From Anaerolineae bacterium (GTDB taxonomy: Bacteria > Chloroflexota > Anaerolineae > 4572-78 > J111), in assembly GCA_023151115.1 (NCBI GenBank), contig JAKLJP010000001.1, positions 310,001 through 374,000 of the forward strand: a DNA stretch of 64,000 bases, read 5' to 3'. Positions within the stretch are counted from its first letter, which is position 1, and every line of letters starts with the position of its first letter. Of the stretch, positions 1-7,616 are shown in pieces. The notes under the pieces are model-generated. The model had not been told where the DNA came from. It was given only the letters and a program-made list of their open reading frames with translations, and made no database searches. The translations under genes were made by a program, and so were the position numbers.

Positions 1-560
1 GACCGGCCCTGATTCGCCTGGGTCATCTGGCGCACGAACAGTTGGATCTGCGCCGGGTTGCCCGGCCTTGCATGGAGAGCTTGATGCAGCAGACCAACAA
101 ATCGGTGCTGTTGGGCATGTTCTATAACACCCGCATCACGATTATTGATAAAGTTGATCCCATCGGCACGTTACATGTTTCTGCCGTGATCGGCCAGCAA
201 ATCCCTTTCTCGGCCGGCTCTTTTGGCAAAGTCTTCCTGGCCTGGAAGCCGGAAGAAGAGGTGGATAGATTGTTAGCCGAACACCCGCTCACTGCTTACA
301 CGCCGGCTTCCATCGTAGACCCGACCGCTTACAAAAACGAGTTAGCCAGGGTGCGCCAGCAGGGTTACGCCATTGACGACCAGGAAGAGTATTTGTTGGG
401 GGTCAAGGCCATCTCCGTTCCCTTGCGTGATTTTCAGGGTGTTGTTGCCGCCATGACGATTGCCGGCTTTACCTCGCGCAGCAGCGGTGAACCGAGCCAG
501 GCTACCATTACGGCTATGCTCCAGGCGGCAGCGGAAATATCCAAACAATTGGGGGCGTGA
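1..560 (+). CDS. IclR-family transcriptional regulator, C-terminal part (cut by window edge)
   Basis: The frame is open from base 3, so the gene begins before the window and only the last 186 or so residues are seen. The protein matches the IclR effector-binding domain: a helix ending in RPCMESLMQQTNKSVLLG, the strand TITIIDKV-like segment, GQQIPFSAGSFGKVFLAW, and the later VKAISVPLRDFQGVVAAMTIAGF. In this family the domain binds small aromatic or organic acids and controls catabolic operons. The DNA-binding helix-turn-helix lies outside the window. The UbiD/phosphotransferase genes downstream are a natural target, but the mobile element between them may now separate regulator from target. 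Family call is firm; ligand unknown. Confidence 0.85.
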   Translation, partial: PALIRLGHLAHEQLDLRRVARPCMESLMQQTNKSVLLGMFYNTRITIIDKVDPIGTLHVSAVIGQQIPFSAGSFGKVFLAWKPEEEVDRLLAEHPLTAYTPASIVDPTAYKNELARVRQQGYAIDDQEEYLLGVKAISVPLRDFQGVVAAMTIAGFTSRSSGEPSQATITAMLQAAAEISKQLGA

Positions 561-593
561 GGGGGAATGATGCGTGATACCATATTTTTGCGC

Positions 594-2069
594 CAAACTC
601 CAGGGGGTCTATTGAATGGAGCCCCCGGAGTTTGGCATCAAATCAGTCTAAATCAAAGGTTTTGAGTAGCTTGTGTAGACATAATTGCATTTCCTCGGCA
701 TAAGGGTGCGTTTGCCACAAAGCTACCTTAGTCAACCGGTCCTCTTCAAAGAAGAGTTGACCGGGAATGTTTAACAAATCATGAACTAAACGTTTTGGGC
801 CAAAGGCTTCAAAGGCCGAATCTGCCAGCATCCAAGGTTGTAGCCAGGCCAGCAGATTGTGAGCGACATCGGTTAGGACGATCCAGGCTTCTTGAGCATC
901 CAAGCTATGTTTGCGACGCTGAGGCAACCTTAAGCCAGATTTATCCGAACGGATTTCAACTTCACTGGCCCCTCGACCATCGTACCAAGCCCATTGGCTG
1001 AAGATGGGGCCGGGTAGGGTGGTTAGTAAGGTGGCGTGACGCGGCTTCTGCTTCATATCCAGCCAGCGCAGCAGATAAGCGTCCAAACGGTGGCCTAGAC
1101 GCAACTTGACGGGTGCTGGGGCGGCCCAGCGCTGTTTATCCGCTGGGTCAGCTTGCCAAAGCTCGTCAGCGGTGCGTTTGACCCAGGCTTGGGTGCGGCG
1201 ACCACTGTAGGTTTTCATCAGAACTTGGAAGCCTTGCCACAAGAGGTAAGCGACATTTTCATCGGTGCCTTGTTCGGCATCGCTGCGAATAACAATCTGG
1301 CAGCGTTGCTCCCGTGACCAGGACCACTGACTGAGTAACTGAGCCAAGGCGGGTTTACAGTACTCATAACCGTGACGGTTGCCGGGATAGGCCACTGAGA
1401 GCAAGTTTTCGTGATAACCGGCGACCATAAACCGGATCACGTGGCGACAGTATTGGTTGCGTTGACCACTGACCCAACCTTTGCGACTTCCTTCGGCCCG
1501 TTTGGAGGTCACTAAACTGGTTGGGTCAATGTCCAAGACCAGCCGTTGTGCCCAGTTATGGTGACGCAGTTGACTAGGTTGCTGCAACAACTTCAGGTTG
1601 CCAGCCCGGAGTTGGTCAATTTGATCCCCCTTAAGCCGATCCAGTGTCCGACTGAGATTGGATTGGTCGGCAAATTGGGGCCGTTGCCAAGCGTGGGCCA
1701 GGGCAAGCTCTGGCCGGAGGCGTGTGTCCACTTGAGCTAAACTCCGGCAGCCAGTCATAATGGCGACCAAGACATCTTGTAGCTTGTCAACCGCACTATG
1801 GTCGTATTTTCTCATTTTAAGATCCAACTCAGACCAGATCGGTTTGAGTAACCCACTTCGGGTCAAGCAATAGCCGACAACGGCCAATGGGACAAAACAG
1901 CTTTGATGCTCGACTGGTTCGAGGTAAATTTGAACAGCCATCGGTAATTTCTCCTGTAATGATTGAAATTACCCTTAGTATGGTTCAAATCCACCTCTTT
2001 CAGCTATTAAAGTTCCTGCCAAACTCCGGGGGTTCTATTCTTCTAGGACGAATGCAACCCCCGACTTTG
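594..2069. mobile_element. IS1380-like insertion sequence inside the left end of the recombinase element
   Basis: The element is about 1476 bp and is flanked by GCGC at 590-593 and 2070-2073, a plausible 4-bp target duplication. The outer ends are CAAACTCCAGGGGG on the left and, inverted, CAAAGTCGGGGG on the right. Each end is also a hairpin: GCCAAACTCC at 592-601 pairs with GGAGTTTGGC at 627-636, and a similar near-palindrome spans 2018-2071. One transposase gene fills the inside. Confidence 0.7.
643..1941 (-). CDS. Transposase, IS1380-like (DDE, IS4 superfamily)
   Basis: A 432-residue DDE transposase. The core carries LVLDIDPTSL (first Asp), a long insertion, IVIRSDAEQGTDENVAYLL (second Asp), and a C-terminal LRLPQRRKHSLDAQEAWIVL region followed by AHNLLAWL, an arrangement typical of IS1380-type transposases that end with a helical domain after the catalytic Glu. 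The gene is intact and lies centrally between hairpin ends with a GCGC duplication, so the copy may be active. Family assignment is by pattern only and IS4-superfamily neighbours cannot be excluded. Confidence 0.75.
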   Translation of the reverse strand: MAVQIYLEPVEHQSCFVPLAVVGYCLTRSGLLKPIWSELDLKMRKYDHSAVDKLQDVLVAIMTGCRSLAQVDTRLRPELALAHAWQRPQFADQSNLSRTLDRLKGDQIDQLRAGNLKLLQQPSQLRHHNWAQRLVLDIDPTSLVTSKRAEGSRKGWVSGQRNQYCRHVIRFMVAGYHENLLSVAYPGNRHGYEYCKPALAQLLSQWSWSREQRCQIVIRSDAEQGTDENVAYLLWQGFQVLMKTYSGRRTQAWVKRTADELWQADPADKQRWAAPAPVKLRLGHRLDAYLLRWLDMKQKPRHATLLTTLPGPIFSQWAWYDGRGASEVEIRSDKSGLRLPQRRKHSLDAQEAWIVLTDVAHNLLAWLQPWMLADSAFEAFGPKRLVHDLLNIPGQLFFEEDRLTKVALWQTHPYAEEMQLCLHKLLKTFDLD

Positions 2070-2086
2070 GCGCATTACACTGAGTG

Positions 2087-4069
2087 TCAAGTTTGGACGT
2101 TTAATTTGATAAGTGCCTCGGCCAGTTCGGTAATCTGAGCGGGCCAAGCTGGTACAGCAATTTGTTCAACTTGAGCCATCGCCGCAGCGAATTGCGTCCG
2201 GACAGTTTGATCATAGACCCGAGCATAAATCAGGGTCTTGTTAATATCCTGATGACCTAAGAATTTCTGTAAGGAGGTGATCGGCATCCCTTGATTGATC
2301 AAAAAAGTTGCTAGGGTATGCCGCAGGCGATGAGGGGTCATCGGATCAATGTGAGCTTTGGCTCCGAAACGTTCGAGCCGGTCGGGCACGAGTTGGCCGG
2401 TCAAGGCAGCACCTTTATAAATCAAAAGATGGTCAGTGGCGGCGGGTTCACGGATGGTCAGGTAATCTTGTAATACCGTGGCTAGTTGCTGGGTCATCGG
2501 CAATACGCGATCTCGATCCCCTTTGCCCGAGCGAATACGCAGTCGTTTGGCCCGTAGGTCAATGTCGCTCAAGCGCAAATTGAGCAGTTCACTCAAGCGC
2601 AGTCCAGCGTGGGCCAAGAGATAGAACCAAGCCTGGTTCAACCGATCCTTAGGCCGACCGGCTTGGGTTTCAGTTTGGACGACTTGTTCCAAGCGTTGAA
2701 ATTCGGTGAGGGTCAAATAACGCGGCAGATGATCGCCTGGGGGCGGTGGTTTGACTTGGAGGATGGCAGTGTTAGTGACGTGCTCCTGGAGGAGCAAATC
2801 ATTCCAGAACATCCGAAAAACGATCAGCTCAGCGGCGATACTACCAGGCTGGAGATCAGCTTCCTGCCGACTATTAACATAGGCGACCAGATCGACCCGT
2901 TGGAGTTGGTCCAGGGTCTGCCAGTGACGTTCGGTGACTAACCAGCGGCCGATCCGGCACAGGGTGCTAAAGTGGTAGTGGGTCTGGGCTTTCAAGCGAT
3001 GGGTTGGCCAGCGGGACATCCGGCGGAGAGTATGGTCACGCAATTCGGTTTGTAACCAGGTGGGGAGATCAGCCGCCAGGTGGGCGACGTTATCTAGCAG
3101 TGAATTGAGATCGGGTCGTTCCTCTCCAGGCTGGACCGTAAATGAAGGCGGTGGTTGAACTAGAGTGGGTTGACCAGGGTTGAGAATAGATCCCTGGGTC
3201 ATTTGGGCCACTTGTTGCATTGCTTGCAGAAAATGAGACCGAACCGTTGGATCAGCCCCATCGATATACAGTTGGGTCGTTTGCAGATTAGCATGGCCCA
3301 GGAGTTTAGCCAGGCTATCAATCGGCATATTGTGCTCCGCCAACCGCCGGGCAAACGTATGGCGCAACTGATGACAGGTTAAGTGGACGTGAGCCTGTTG
3401 GCAATATTCCTTGAGCCGAAACTGGACCCCGGCCACACTGAGCGGCCGACCATGTTGGTTGAGAAACAAGAAAGGATTGTTTGTCTGAGGCCGAACTTGT
3501 AACCAGCTGTGGAGTTGCTGCATTACCTGCCAGGTCAACCAGACCACCCGTTCCTTCTGGCCTTTACCCCGGACGCGGAGCCGGGTCAGGCCGGTTGTGG
3601 CCTCCGTTGGATGCAGGTCGCTGAGTTGAAGGGCCACAACTTCACCAACTCGTAACCCGGCGCCCAACATCAGGCCAAACATAGCTCGATCACGGGTATC
3701 GGTAATCACAGCGAGGAGTTGATCAGCCAGGTCATCGCTGACATCGCGGGGTAAGTGACGACCAGATCGAATACTGTGTCGCTTCCAGAAGACCGGATTG
3801 TGCCAGCCATCATCTTCAGCCTCGCTGATCAGAAACTCGAACAAGCTGGAGATGGCTGACAAACGGCGATTGATTGTCGCTGCCTTCAACCCTTGTTGGC
3901 TCTGGGCTTGGACAAAGGCATCAATCAGCTTAGGGGTAATATCTTTGGGGGTTTTGCCCCCCACAAATTGGCTGAAGATGGCTAAATCGCTCATGTAATG
4001 TTTCGTAGTGCTTCGATCCGGATAGCGTCTGGTCAAGAAATGCTTAAATCGTTCAATGGCATCTTTCAT
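2087..4069 (-). CDS. Tandem double tyrosine recombinase (two integrase modules in one protein)
   Basis: A 660-residue protein with two complete phage-integrase units in series. Module 1: SAM-like core-binding domain (residues 1-90), then catalytic R140 (GLRVGEVV), K169/K172 (GKGQKER), H233-x-x-R236 (HQLRHTFA), H259 (LLGHAN) and Y268. A linker near 285-330 leads to module 2: a second core-binding domain (about 330-440), R491 (GLRLSELL), K516, H580-x-x-R583 (HRLRHTLA), H606 (FLGHQD) and Y615. Both catalytic sets look intact. Single XerC/XerD-type recombinases are about 300 residues, so this is a true duplication-fusion. The stop codon abuts the left terminal repeat and the start lies about 50 bp inside the right one. 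One polypeptide could supply two active sites for one synapse. No cargo gene is present. Confidence 0.9.
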   Translation of the reverse strand: MKDAIERFKHFLTRRYPDRSTTKHYMSDLAIFSQFVGGKTPKDITPKLIDAFVQAQSQQGLKAATINRRLSAISSLFEFLISEAEDDGWHNPVFWKRHSIRSGRHLPRDVSDDLADQLLAVITDTRDRAMFGLMLGAGLRVGEVVALQLSDLHPTEATTGLTRLRVRGKGQKERVVWLTWQVMQQLHSWLQVRPQTNNPFLFLNQHGRPLSVAGVQFRLKEYCQQAHVHLTCHQLRHTFARRLAEHNMPIDSLAKLLGHANLQTTQLYIDGADPTVRSHFLQAMQQVAQMTQGSILNPGQPTLVQPPPSFTVQPGEERPDLNSLLDNVAHLAADLPTWLQTELRDHTLRRMSRWPTHRLKAQTHYHFSTLCRIGRWLVTERHWQTLDQLQRVDLVAYVNSRQEADLQPGSIAAELIVFRMFWNDLLLQEHVTNTAILQVKPPPPGDHLPRYLTLTEFQRLEQVVQTETQAGRPKDRLNQAWFYLLAHAGLRLSELLNLRLSDIDLRAKRLRIRSGKGDRDRVLPMTQQLATVLQDYLTIREPAATDHLLIYKGAALTGQLVPDRLERFGAKAHIDPMTPHRLRHTLATFLINQGMPITSLQKFLGHQDINKTLIYARVYDQTVRTQFAAAMAQVEQIAVPAWPAQITELAEALIKLNVQT

Positions 4070-4264
4070 TCCCTGAGTCCTTTGGCTTGAGGTACTGCTA
4101 TTCTACCTCAGTTCGATTGGACTCAGTGTAAGGCGCAAAAATATGGTGTTACGTGATCCGTGAGTTTTTACGCATCACGCATCACGTATCACGAGGGTAG
4201 ATTTATTTTATCTTTCGGTGGTCGGCGGTCTGCCGTCGGCGGTCTATTTGCAAGGAGGCAAAGC

Positions 4265-5665
4265 ATGAAAGACTTACGGGGCTTTATCCAATTGGCTGAA
4301 GAAGAAGGCGAGTTGAAGCGGGTCAAGGCTGAGGTTGATTGGAACCTGGAACTCAGCCACATCGCCAAGCTCAACGAGGAACGGAGTGGGCCGGCGCTTC
4401 TATTCGAAAATGTCAAAGATTACAACTCCCCGGTCATTACCAGCGTCTGCACCACCACTTCCCGTCTGGCCCTGATCATGGGCATGCCTAAAAGTGCCAG
4501 CCTGGTTGACCTGATGCGGGAGTGGGTTACCCGCTCCCGCAGCAAGGTGCCGCCCCAGTGGGCCGAGAGCGCGCCATGCAAGGAGAATGTTGATGTCGGC
4601 GACCAGGTAGATTTGTTCAAGTTCCCGGTGCCGCACGTCTATCCCCGCGACGGCGGGCGCTATTTTGGCACCGCTGTCTACGTTGTCACTAAAGACCCCG
4701 ACCGCGGCTGGATCAATTTGGGTACGTACCGGCTGCAAATCCTCAACAAAAACACGCTGGGCACGCAGTTCATCAAAGGTAAGCACGCCGAAATTATGCT
4801 CAAACGGTACGGTGAATTAAAAAAGCCCATGCCGGTGGCAGCGATTATCGGCGGCGATCCGCTGCTGTTCCTGATGGGCGCTTCCCGACTGTCGGCCTTT
4901 GAATCCGAATACGACATTGCTGGGGCCATTCGCGGCAGGCCAGTTGAAGTGGTCAAAGGCGAAACGGTTGATTTGCCTATCCCGGCCTGGGCCGAAATTG
5001 TGGCCGAAGGCGAGGTAGACCCCGAAGCGACGCTGCCCGAGGGTCCTTTTGGCGAGTACACCGGCTATTATTCCGGCATCGGCACTACCCCCCGACCCTT
5101 CATCAAGGTCAACTGCGTCACCTATCGCAACGACCCCATCTTCTGGCTGACCACCGTCGGGCGGGCGGTGACCGATACCCACATGACCATGGCCTTGACC
5201 TATGGCTCCACGCTGTGGCAGCAGTTGGAGACGATGCGCATCCCCGGCATCAAATCAGTCTATTGCCCTCCGGAAGGAGCCGGCCGATTTCTGGCGATCA
5301 TCTCGGTCAAGCAAATGTATCCCGGCCACGCCGCCCAGGTGGGCACCGCCGCCATCTCGACGGAGATGGGTGCTTACGGTCTGAAAACGGTGATTGTGGT
5401 GGACGAGGATGTTGACGCCTGGGACATCCCGCGGGTCATGTGGGCTTTGAGTTTCCGTTTCCAGCCGTCGCGAGCCGAATTTATCAAGCGCGGACGCTCG
5501 ACTCCGTTGGATCCCTCGCTGCCGATAGACGCCAGGGATGTAACCTCGCGCATTATTTTGGACGCGACCATTCCCTTTGAGTGGCAGGAAAAGCCCATTC
5601 CAATCATCTTGGATGGCGACATCGTCAAGCGAGTCGAAGCTCGCTGGGCCGAGTTGGGGCTGTGA
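4265..5665 (+). CDS. UbiD-family prenyl-FMN (de)carboxylase
   Basis: A 466-residue UbiD-type enzyme that interconverts aromatic acids with CO2 plus the decarboxylated ring using prenylated FMN. Visible hallmarks are INLGTYRLQI (cofactor region) and PEGPFGEYTGYYS, which carries the acidic catalytic residue of the family. The start at 4265 is chosen because AAGGAGG lies 7-12 bases upstream; the open frame extends further but has no such site. It overlaps the HAD gene by GTGA. Next to a split PEP-synthase-like phosphotransferase, the closest precedent is the alpha/beta subunit of phenylphosphate carboxylase, which is also UbiD-like. No UbiX-type flavin prenyltransferase is seen in the window. 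Substrate is inferred, not shown. Confidence 0.85.
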   Translation: MKDLRGFIQLAEEEGELKRVKAEVDWNLELSHIAKLNEERSGPALLFENVKDYNSPVITSVCTTTSRLALIMGMPKSASLVDLMREWVTRSRSKVPPQWAESAPCKENVDVGDQVDLFKFPVPHVYPRDGGRYFGTAVYVVTKDPDRGWINLGTYRLQILNKNTLGTQFIKGKHAEIMLKRYGELKKPMPVAAIIGGDPLLFLMGASRLSAFESEYDIAGAIRGRPVEVVKGETVDLPIPAWAEIVAEGEVDPEATLPEGPFGEYTGYYSGIGTTPRPFIKVNCVTYRNDPIFWLTTVGRAVTDTHMTMALTYGSTLWQQLETMRIPGIKSVYCPPEGAGRFLAIISVKQMYPGHAAQVGTAAISTEMGAYGLKTVIVVDEDVDAWDIPRVMWALSFRFQPSRAEFIKRGRSTPLDPSLPIDARDVTSRIILDATIPFEWQEKPIPIILDGDIVKRVEARWAELGL

Positions 5666-6447
5666 ACCGTTTTGATGGCATCATCTTTGACATTGACGGC
5701 ACGGTAGCACGGGGCAAAACCGTGCTGCCGGGCGTGCCGGAAACTCTAGCCGAGCTGCGGCGGCGGAAGGTTCGTCTCTCATTCTTCACCAACGATAATT
5801 CCAACCCGGTCGCCTTCTGGGTGGAGCGCCTGACCGGGATGGGCATTGAGGTTGGGCCGGAAGAGATCATGACCTCGGCCCTGATCGCCGCCGAAGCGAC
5901 GGCAGAGCTTTACCCAACGGCGAAGATTTTGCCGGTGGGCAATGTCGGCCTGCTGGAAGCCTTGCGCGCCAAGAAGCTGCATTTGCTCAGTTTTGAAGAA
6001 GCGGACCAGGCCGAGGTGGTGGTCATGGGCAAAGACCCCAAGTTCGACCAGGAGCGGCTCAACCTCGTTTGCCAGGCCCTCTGGCGCGGAGCCGAGTTTG
6101 TGGCCACCAATTATGATCCCAAAGTGCCAACGGCCAGTGGCTTTATTCCCGGCACCGGCCCGATGATCAAGGCTGTGGCTTATGCTACGGGCCGGGAGCC
6201 GCTGGTCACCGGCAAGCCTTCGCCCTGGTCGGGGAAGATGGCCGTGAAGATCCTGGATATTGCGCTGGAGCGGGGGGCAGTGGTGGGCGATCAACTGAGT
6301 ACGGACATCGCCATGGGTAAAAACGCCGGCATCTTTGCCATCCTCGTTCTCACCGGCGTGACCAGCCAAGAGCAAGCCGATGCCGCTCCCCCCGACATGA
6401 AACCCGACCTGGTACTACCGAACGTCAACAGGATTTTAGATTTCTGA
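5662..6447 (+). CDS. HAD-superfamily hydrolase, NagD-like (subclass IIA)
   Basis: A 261-residue HAD protein starting at GTG 5662, which overlaps the UbiD stop as GTGA, so the two are probably translationally coupled. Motif I is FDIDGTVARG, motif II FFTNDNSNP, motif III VTGKPSPW and motif IV VVGDQLSTDIAMGKNAG, all intact, with a type IIA cap between motifs II and III. Such proteins dephosphorylate small phosphoesters. In the Thauera phenol operon a smaller HAD-like protein is the delta subunit of phenylphosphate carboxylase, so this one may assist dephosphorylation during carboxylation. It could also be a general phosphatase. Confidence 0.85.
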   Translation: MNRFDGIIFDIDGTVARGKTVLPGVPETLAELRRRKVRLSFFTNDNSNPVAFWVERLTGMGIEVGPEEIMTSALIAAEATAELYPTAKILPVGNVGLLEALRAKKLHLLSFEEADQAEVVVMGKDPKFDQERLNLVCQALWRGAEFVATNYDPKVPTASGFIPGTGPMIKAVAYATGREPLVTGKPSPWSGKMAVKILDIALERGAVVGDQLSTDIAMGKNAGIFAILVLTGVTSQEQADAAPPDMKPDLVLPNVNRILDF

Positions 6448-6465
6448 TTTCGCGCAGCGCTATCA

Positions 6466-6512
6466 GTTTGTGGATTTTGGTTTGGATTTTGTCATAAATC
6501 CAAAATCCAAAA
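6466..6512. repeat. AATCCAAAATC-type intergenic hairpin repeat
   Basis: TTTGTGGATTTTGG and TTTGGATTTTGT are followed by the inverse AATCCAAAATCCAAAAT, forming a hairpin between the HAD gene and the ATP-grasp gene. Same unit family as the repeats scattered through the rest of the window. Confidence 0.8.
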
Positions 6513-6524
6513 TGGGAAGCGACA

Positions 6525-7613
6525 ATGGCCGTCGAGTCACTCTACATCCTTCCTTTTGAGCAGTGTGACGCCGGTGCTCACCGGCGCGTTGGTGGTAAAA
6601 ACGCCAGTCTGGGCAGCATGATTCAGGCTGGCGCGCCGGTGCCGCCCGGCTTTGCCGTGACCACCGACACCTATCAGGAAATGCTGGCCACTGACGGTCT
6701 TGACCGGCAAATCCAGAAGTATCTGGCCCAAATCAGCCCCGCCGATGTGGAGGGAATCGAGTCCCTCAGCCAGGCCATCCGCAGCCTCATCGAACAAACC
6801 CCGCTGCCCCCCTCCATTGAACAGGCGATTCGCCAGGCTTATGCCGCGCTTGGCCAGAAATGTGGCCTGGACGAGGTTCCGGTCGCCGTGCGTTCCAGCG
6901 CCACCGCCGAAGATTTGCCGGGGGCTAGCTTTGCCGGGCAGCAGGATACGTTTCTATGGATTGTCGGCCCGGAGGCGGTGGTAGCCTATATTAGCAAATG
7001 CTGGTCCAGCCTCTACACGGCGCGGGCCATCTCCTACCGCATCGAAAAAGGCTTTCCCCACGAAAAAGTTTACATGAGCGTCGGCGTGCAGAAAATGGTC
7101 AATGCCCGGGCCGCCGGGGTGATGTTTACCCTCAACCCCATCAACGGCGACCGTTCCAAAGTCGTCATTGATGCCAGTTGGGGCCTGGGCGAGGCCGTCG
7201 TCGGCGGGGAAGTCACCCCGGATAACTACCTGGTTGACAAAATCGCTATGGAGATTATCAAACGGACCCTCTCGCCCAAGCTCATTGAGTACCGGGCCGA
7301 CCCCCAAAACCGGCGGGTCGAGCGGTTGGAAGTGCCCACCGAGCGCCAGGCCGCCCAGTGCCTGAGCGACGAAGAAATTTTGGCGTTAACCAAATACGCC
7401 AAAATTGCCGAAAAGCACTATGGTCGCCCCCAGGATCTGGAGTGGGCTATTGACGCCGATCTTGCCCCGCCGCACAATATCGTCCTTTTGCAGAGCCGCC
7501 CGGAAACAGTGTGGAGCGAGCGGGAGCGCCCCAAGATTACCAGCGGGGGAACATCGGCTATGGATCATATCGTCGCCAACTTGATGGCCGGCGTCAAAGT
7601 AAAGAAGGATTGA
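6525..7613 (+). CDS. PEP-synthase N-terminal (ATP-grasp) subunit, phenylphosphate synthase subunit B-like
   Basis: A 362-residue stand-alone pyruvate-phosphate-dikinase/PEP-synthase N-terminal domain. It has GGKNASLGSM, the nucleotide-binding VAVRSSATAEDLPGASFAGQ, MFTLNPINGD, GLGEAVVGGEVTPD and the domain end DLEWAIDAD...LLQSRPET. A full PEP synthase is about 800 residues; here the swivelling histidine domain and PEP domain are missing and the histidine domain is supplied by the next genes. This is the architecture of phenylphosphate synthase protein 2 (about 40 kDa), which uses ATP to phosphorylate a histidine on the 70-kDa partner. Three bases separate it from the next gene. Confidence 0.85.
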   Translation: MAVESLYILPFEQCDAGAHRRVGGKNASLGSMIQAGAPVPPGFAVTTDTYQEMLATDGLDRQIQKYLAQISPADVEGIESLSQAIRSLIEQTPLPPSIEQAIRQAYAALGQKCGLDEVPVAVRSSATAEDLPGASFAGQQDTFLWIVGPEAVVAYISKCWSSLYTARAISYRIEKGFPHEKVYMSVGVQKMVNARAAGVMFTLNPINGDRSKVVIDASWGLGEAVVGGEVTPDNYLVDKIAMEIIKRTLSPKLIEYRADPQNRRVERLEVPTERQAAQCLSDEEILALTKYAKIAEKHYGRPQDLEWAIDADLAPPHNIVLLQSRPETVWSERERPKITSGGTSAMDHIVANLMAGVKVKKD

Positions 7614-7616
7614 GCT

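Larger units (their letters stand above)
579..4147. mobile_element. Tandem tyrosine-recombinase element with 27-bp terminal inverted repeats, interrupted by an IS
   Basis: The right end (4121-4147) read on the minus strand starts ACCATATTTTTGCGCC and continues TTACACTGAGT. The same sequence is found at the left end in two pieces: 579-593 (ACCATATTTTTGCGC) and 2074-2085 (ATTACACTGAGT). Removing the IS at 594-2069 and one GCGC copy restores a 27-bp repeat matching the right end at 26 of 27 positions. The reconstructed element is about 2.09 kb and holds only the double recombinase gene at 2087-4069. It resembles RIT elements (recombinase in trio) in combining tyrosine recombinases with terminal inverted repeats, but here two recombinases are fused in one protein. 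Confidence 0.75.
568..4193. repeat. CGTGAT-type hairpin repeat split by a mobile element
   Basis: Heptamer-like units of the form GCGTGAT/ACGTGAT lie at 570-578 and resume at 4151, followed by the opposite arm ACGCATCACGCATCACG at 4170-4193. Rejoined, they make the same hairpin type seen intact at 23047-23103 and 34003-34040. The mobile element at 579-4147 therefore landed inside a pre-existing intergenic hairpin. Confidence 0.7.

Noticed and set aside
572..4157. GCGTGAT / ACGTGAT as a target-site duplication of the recombinase element
   Set aside because: Both are units of the surrounding hairpin repeat and occur in the same repeat elsewhere, so they cannot be counted as a duplication.
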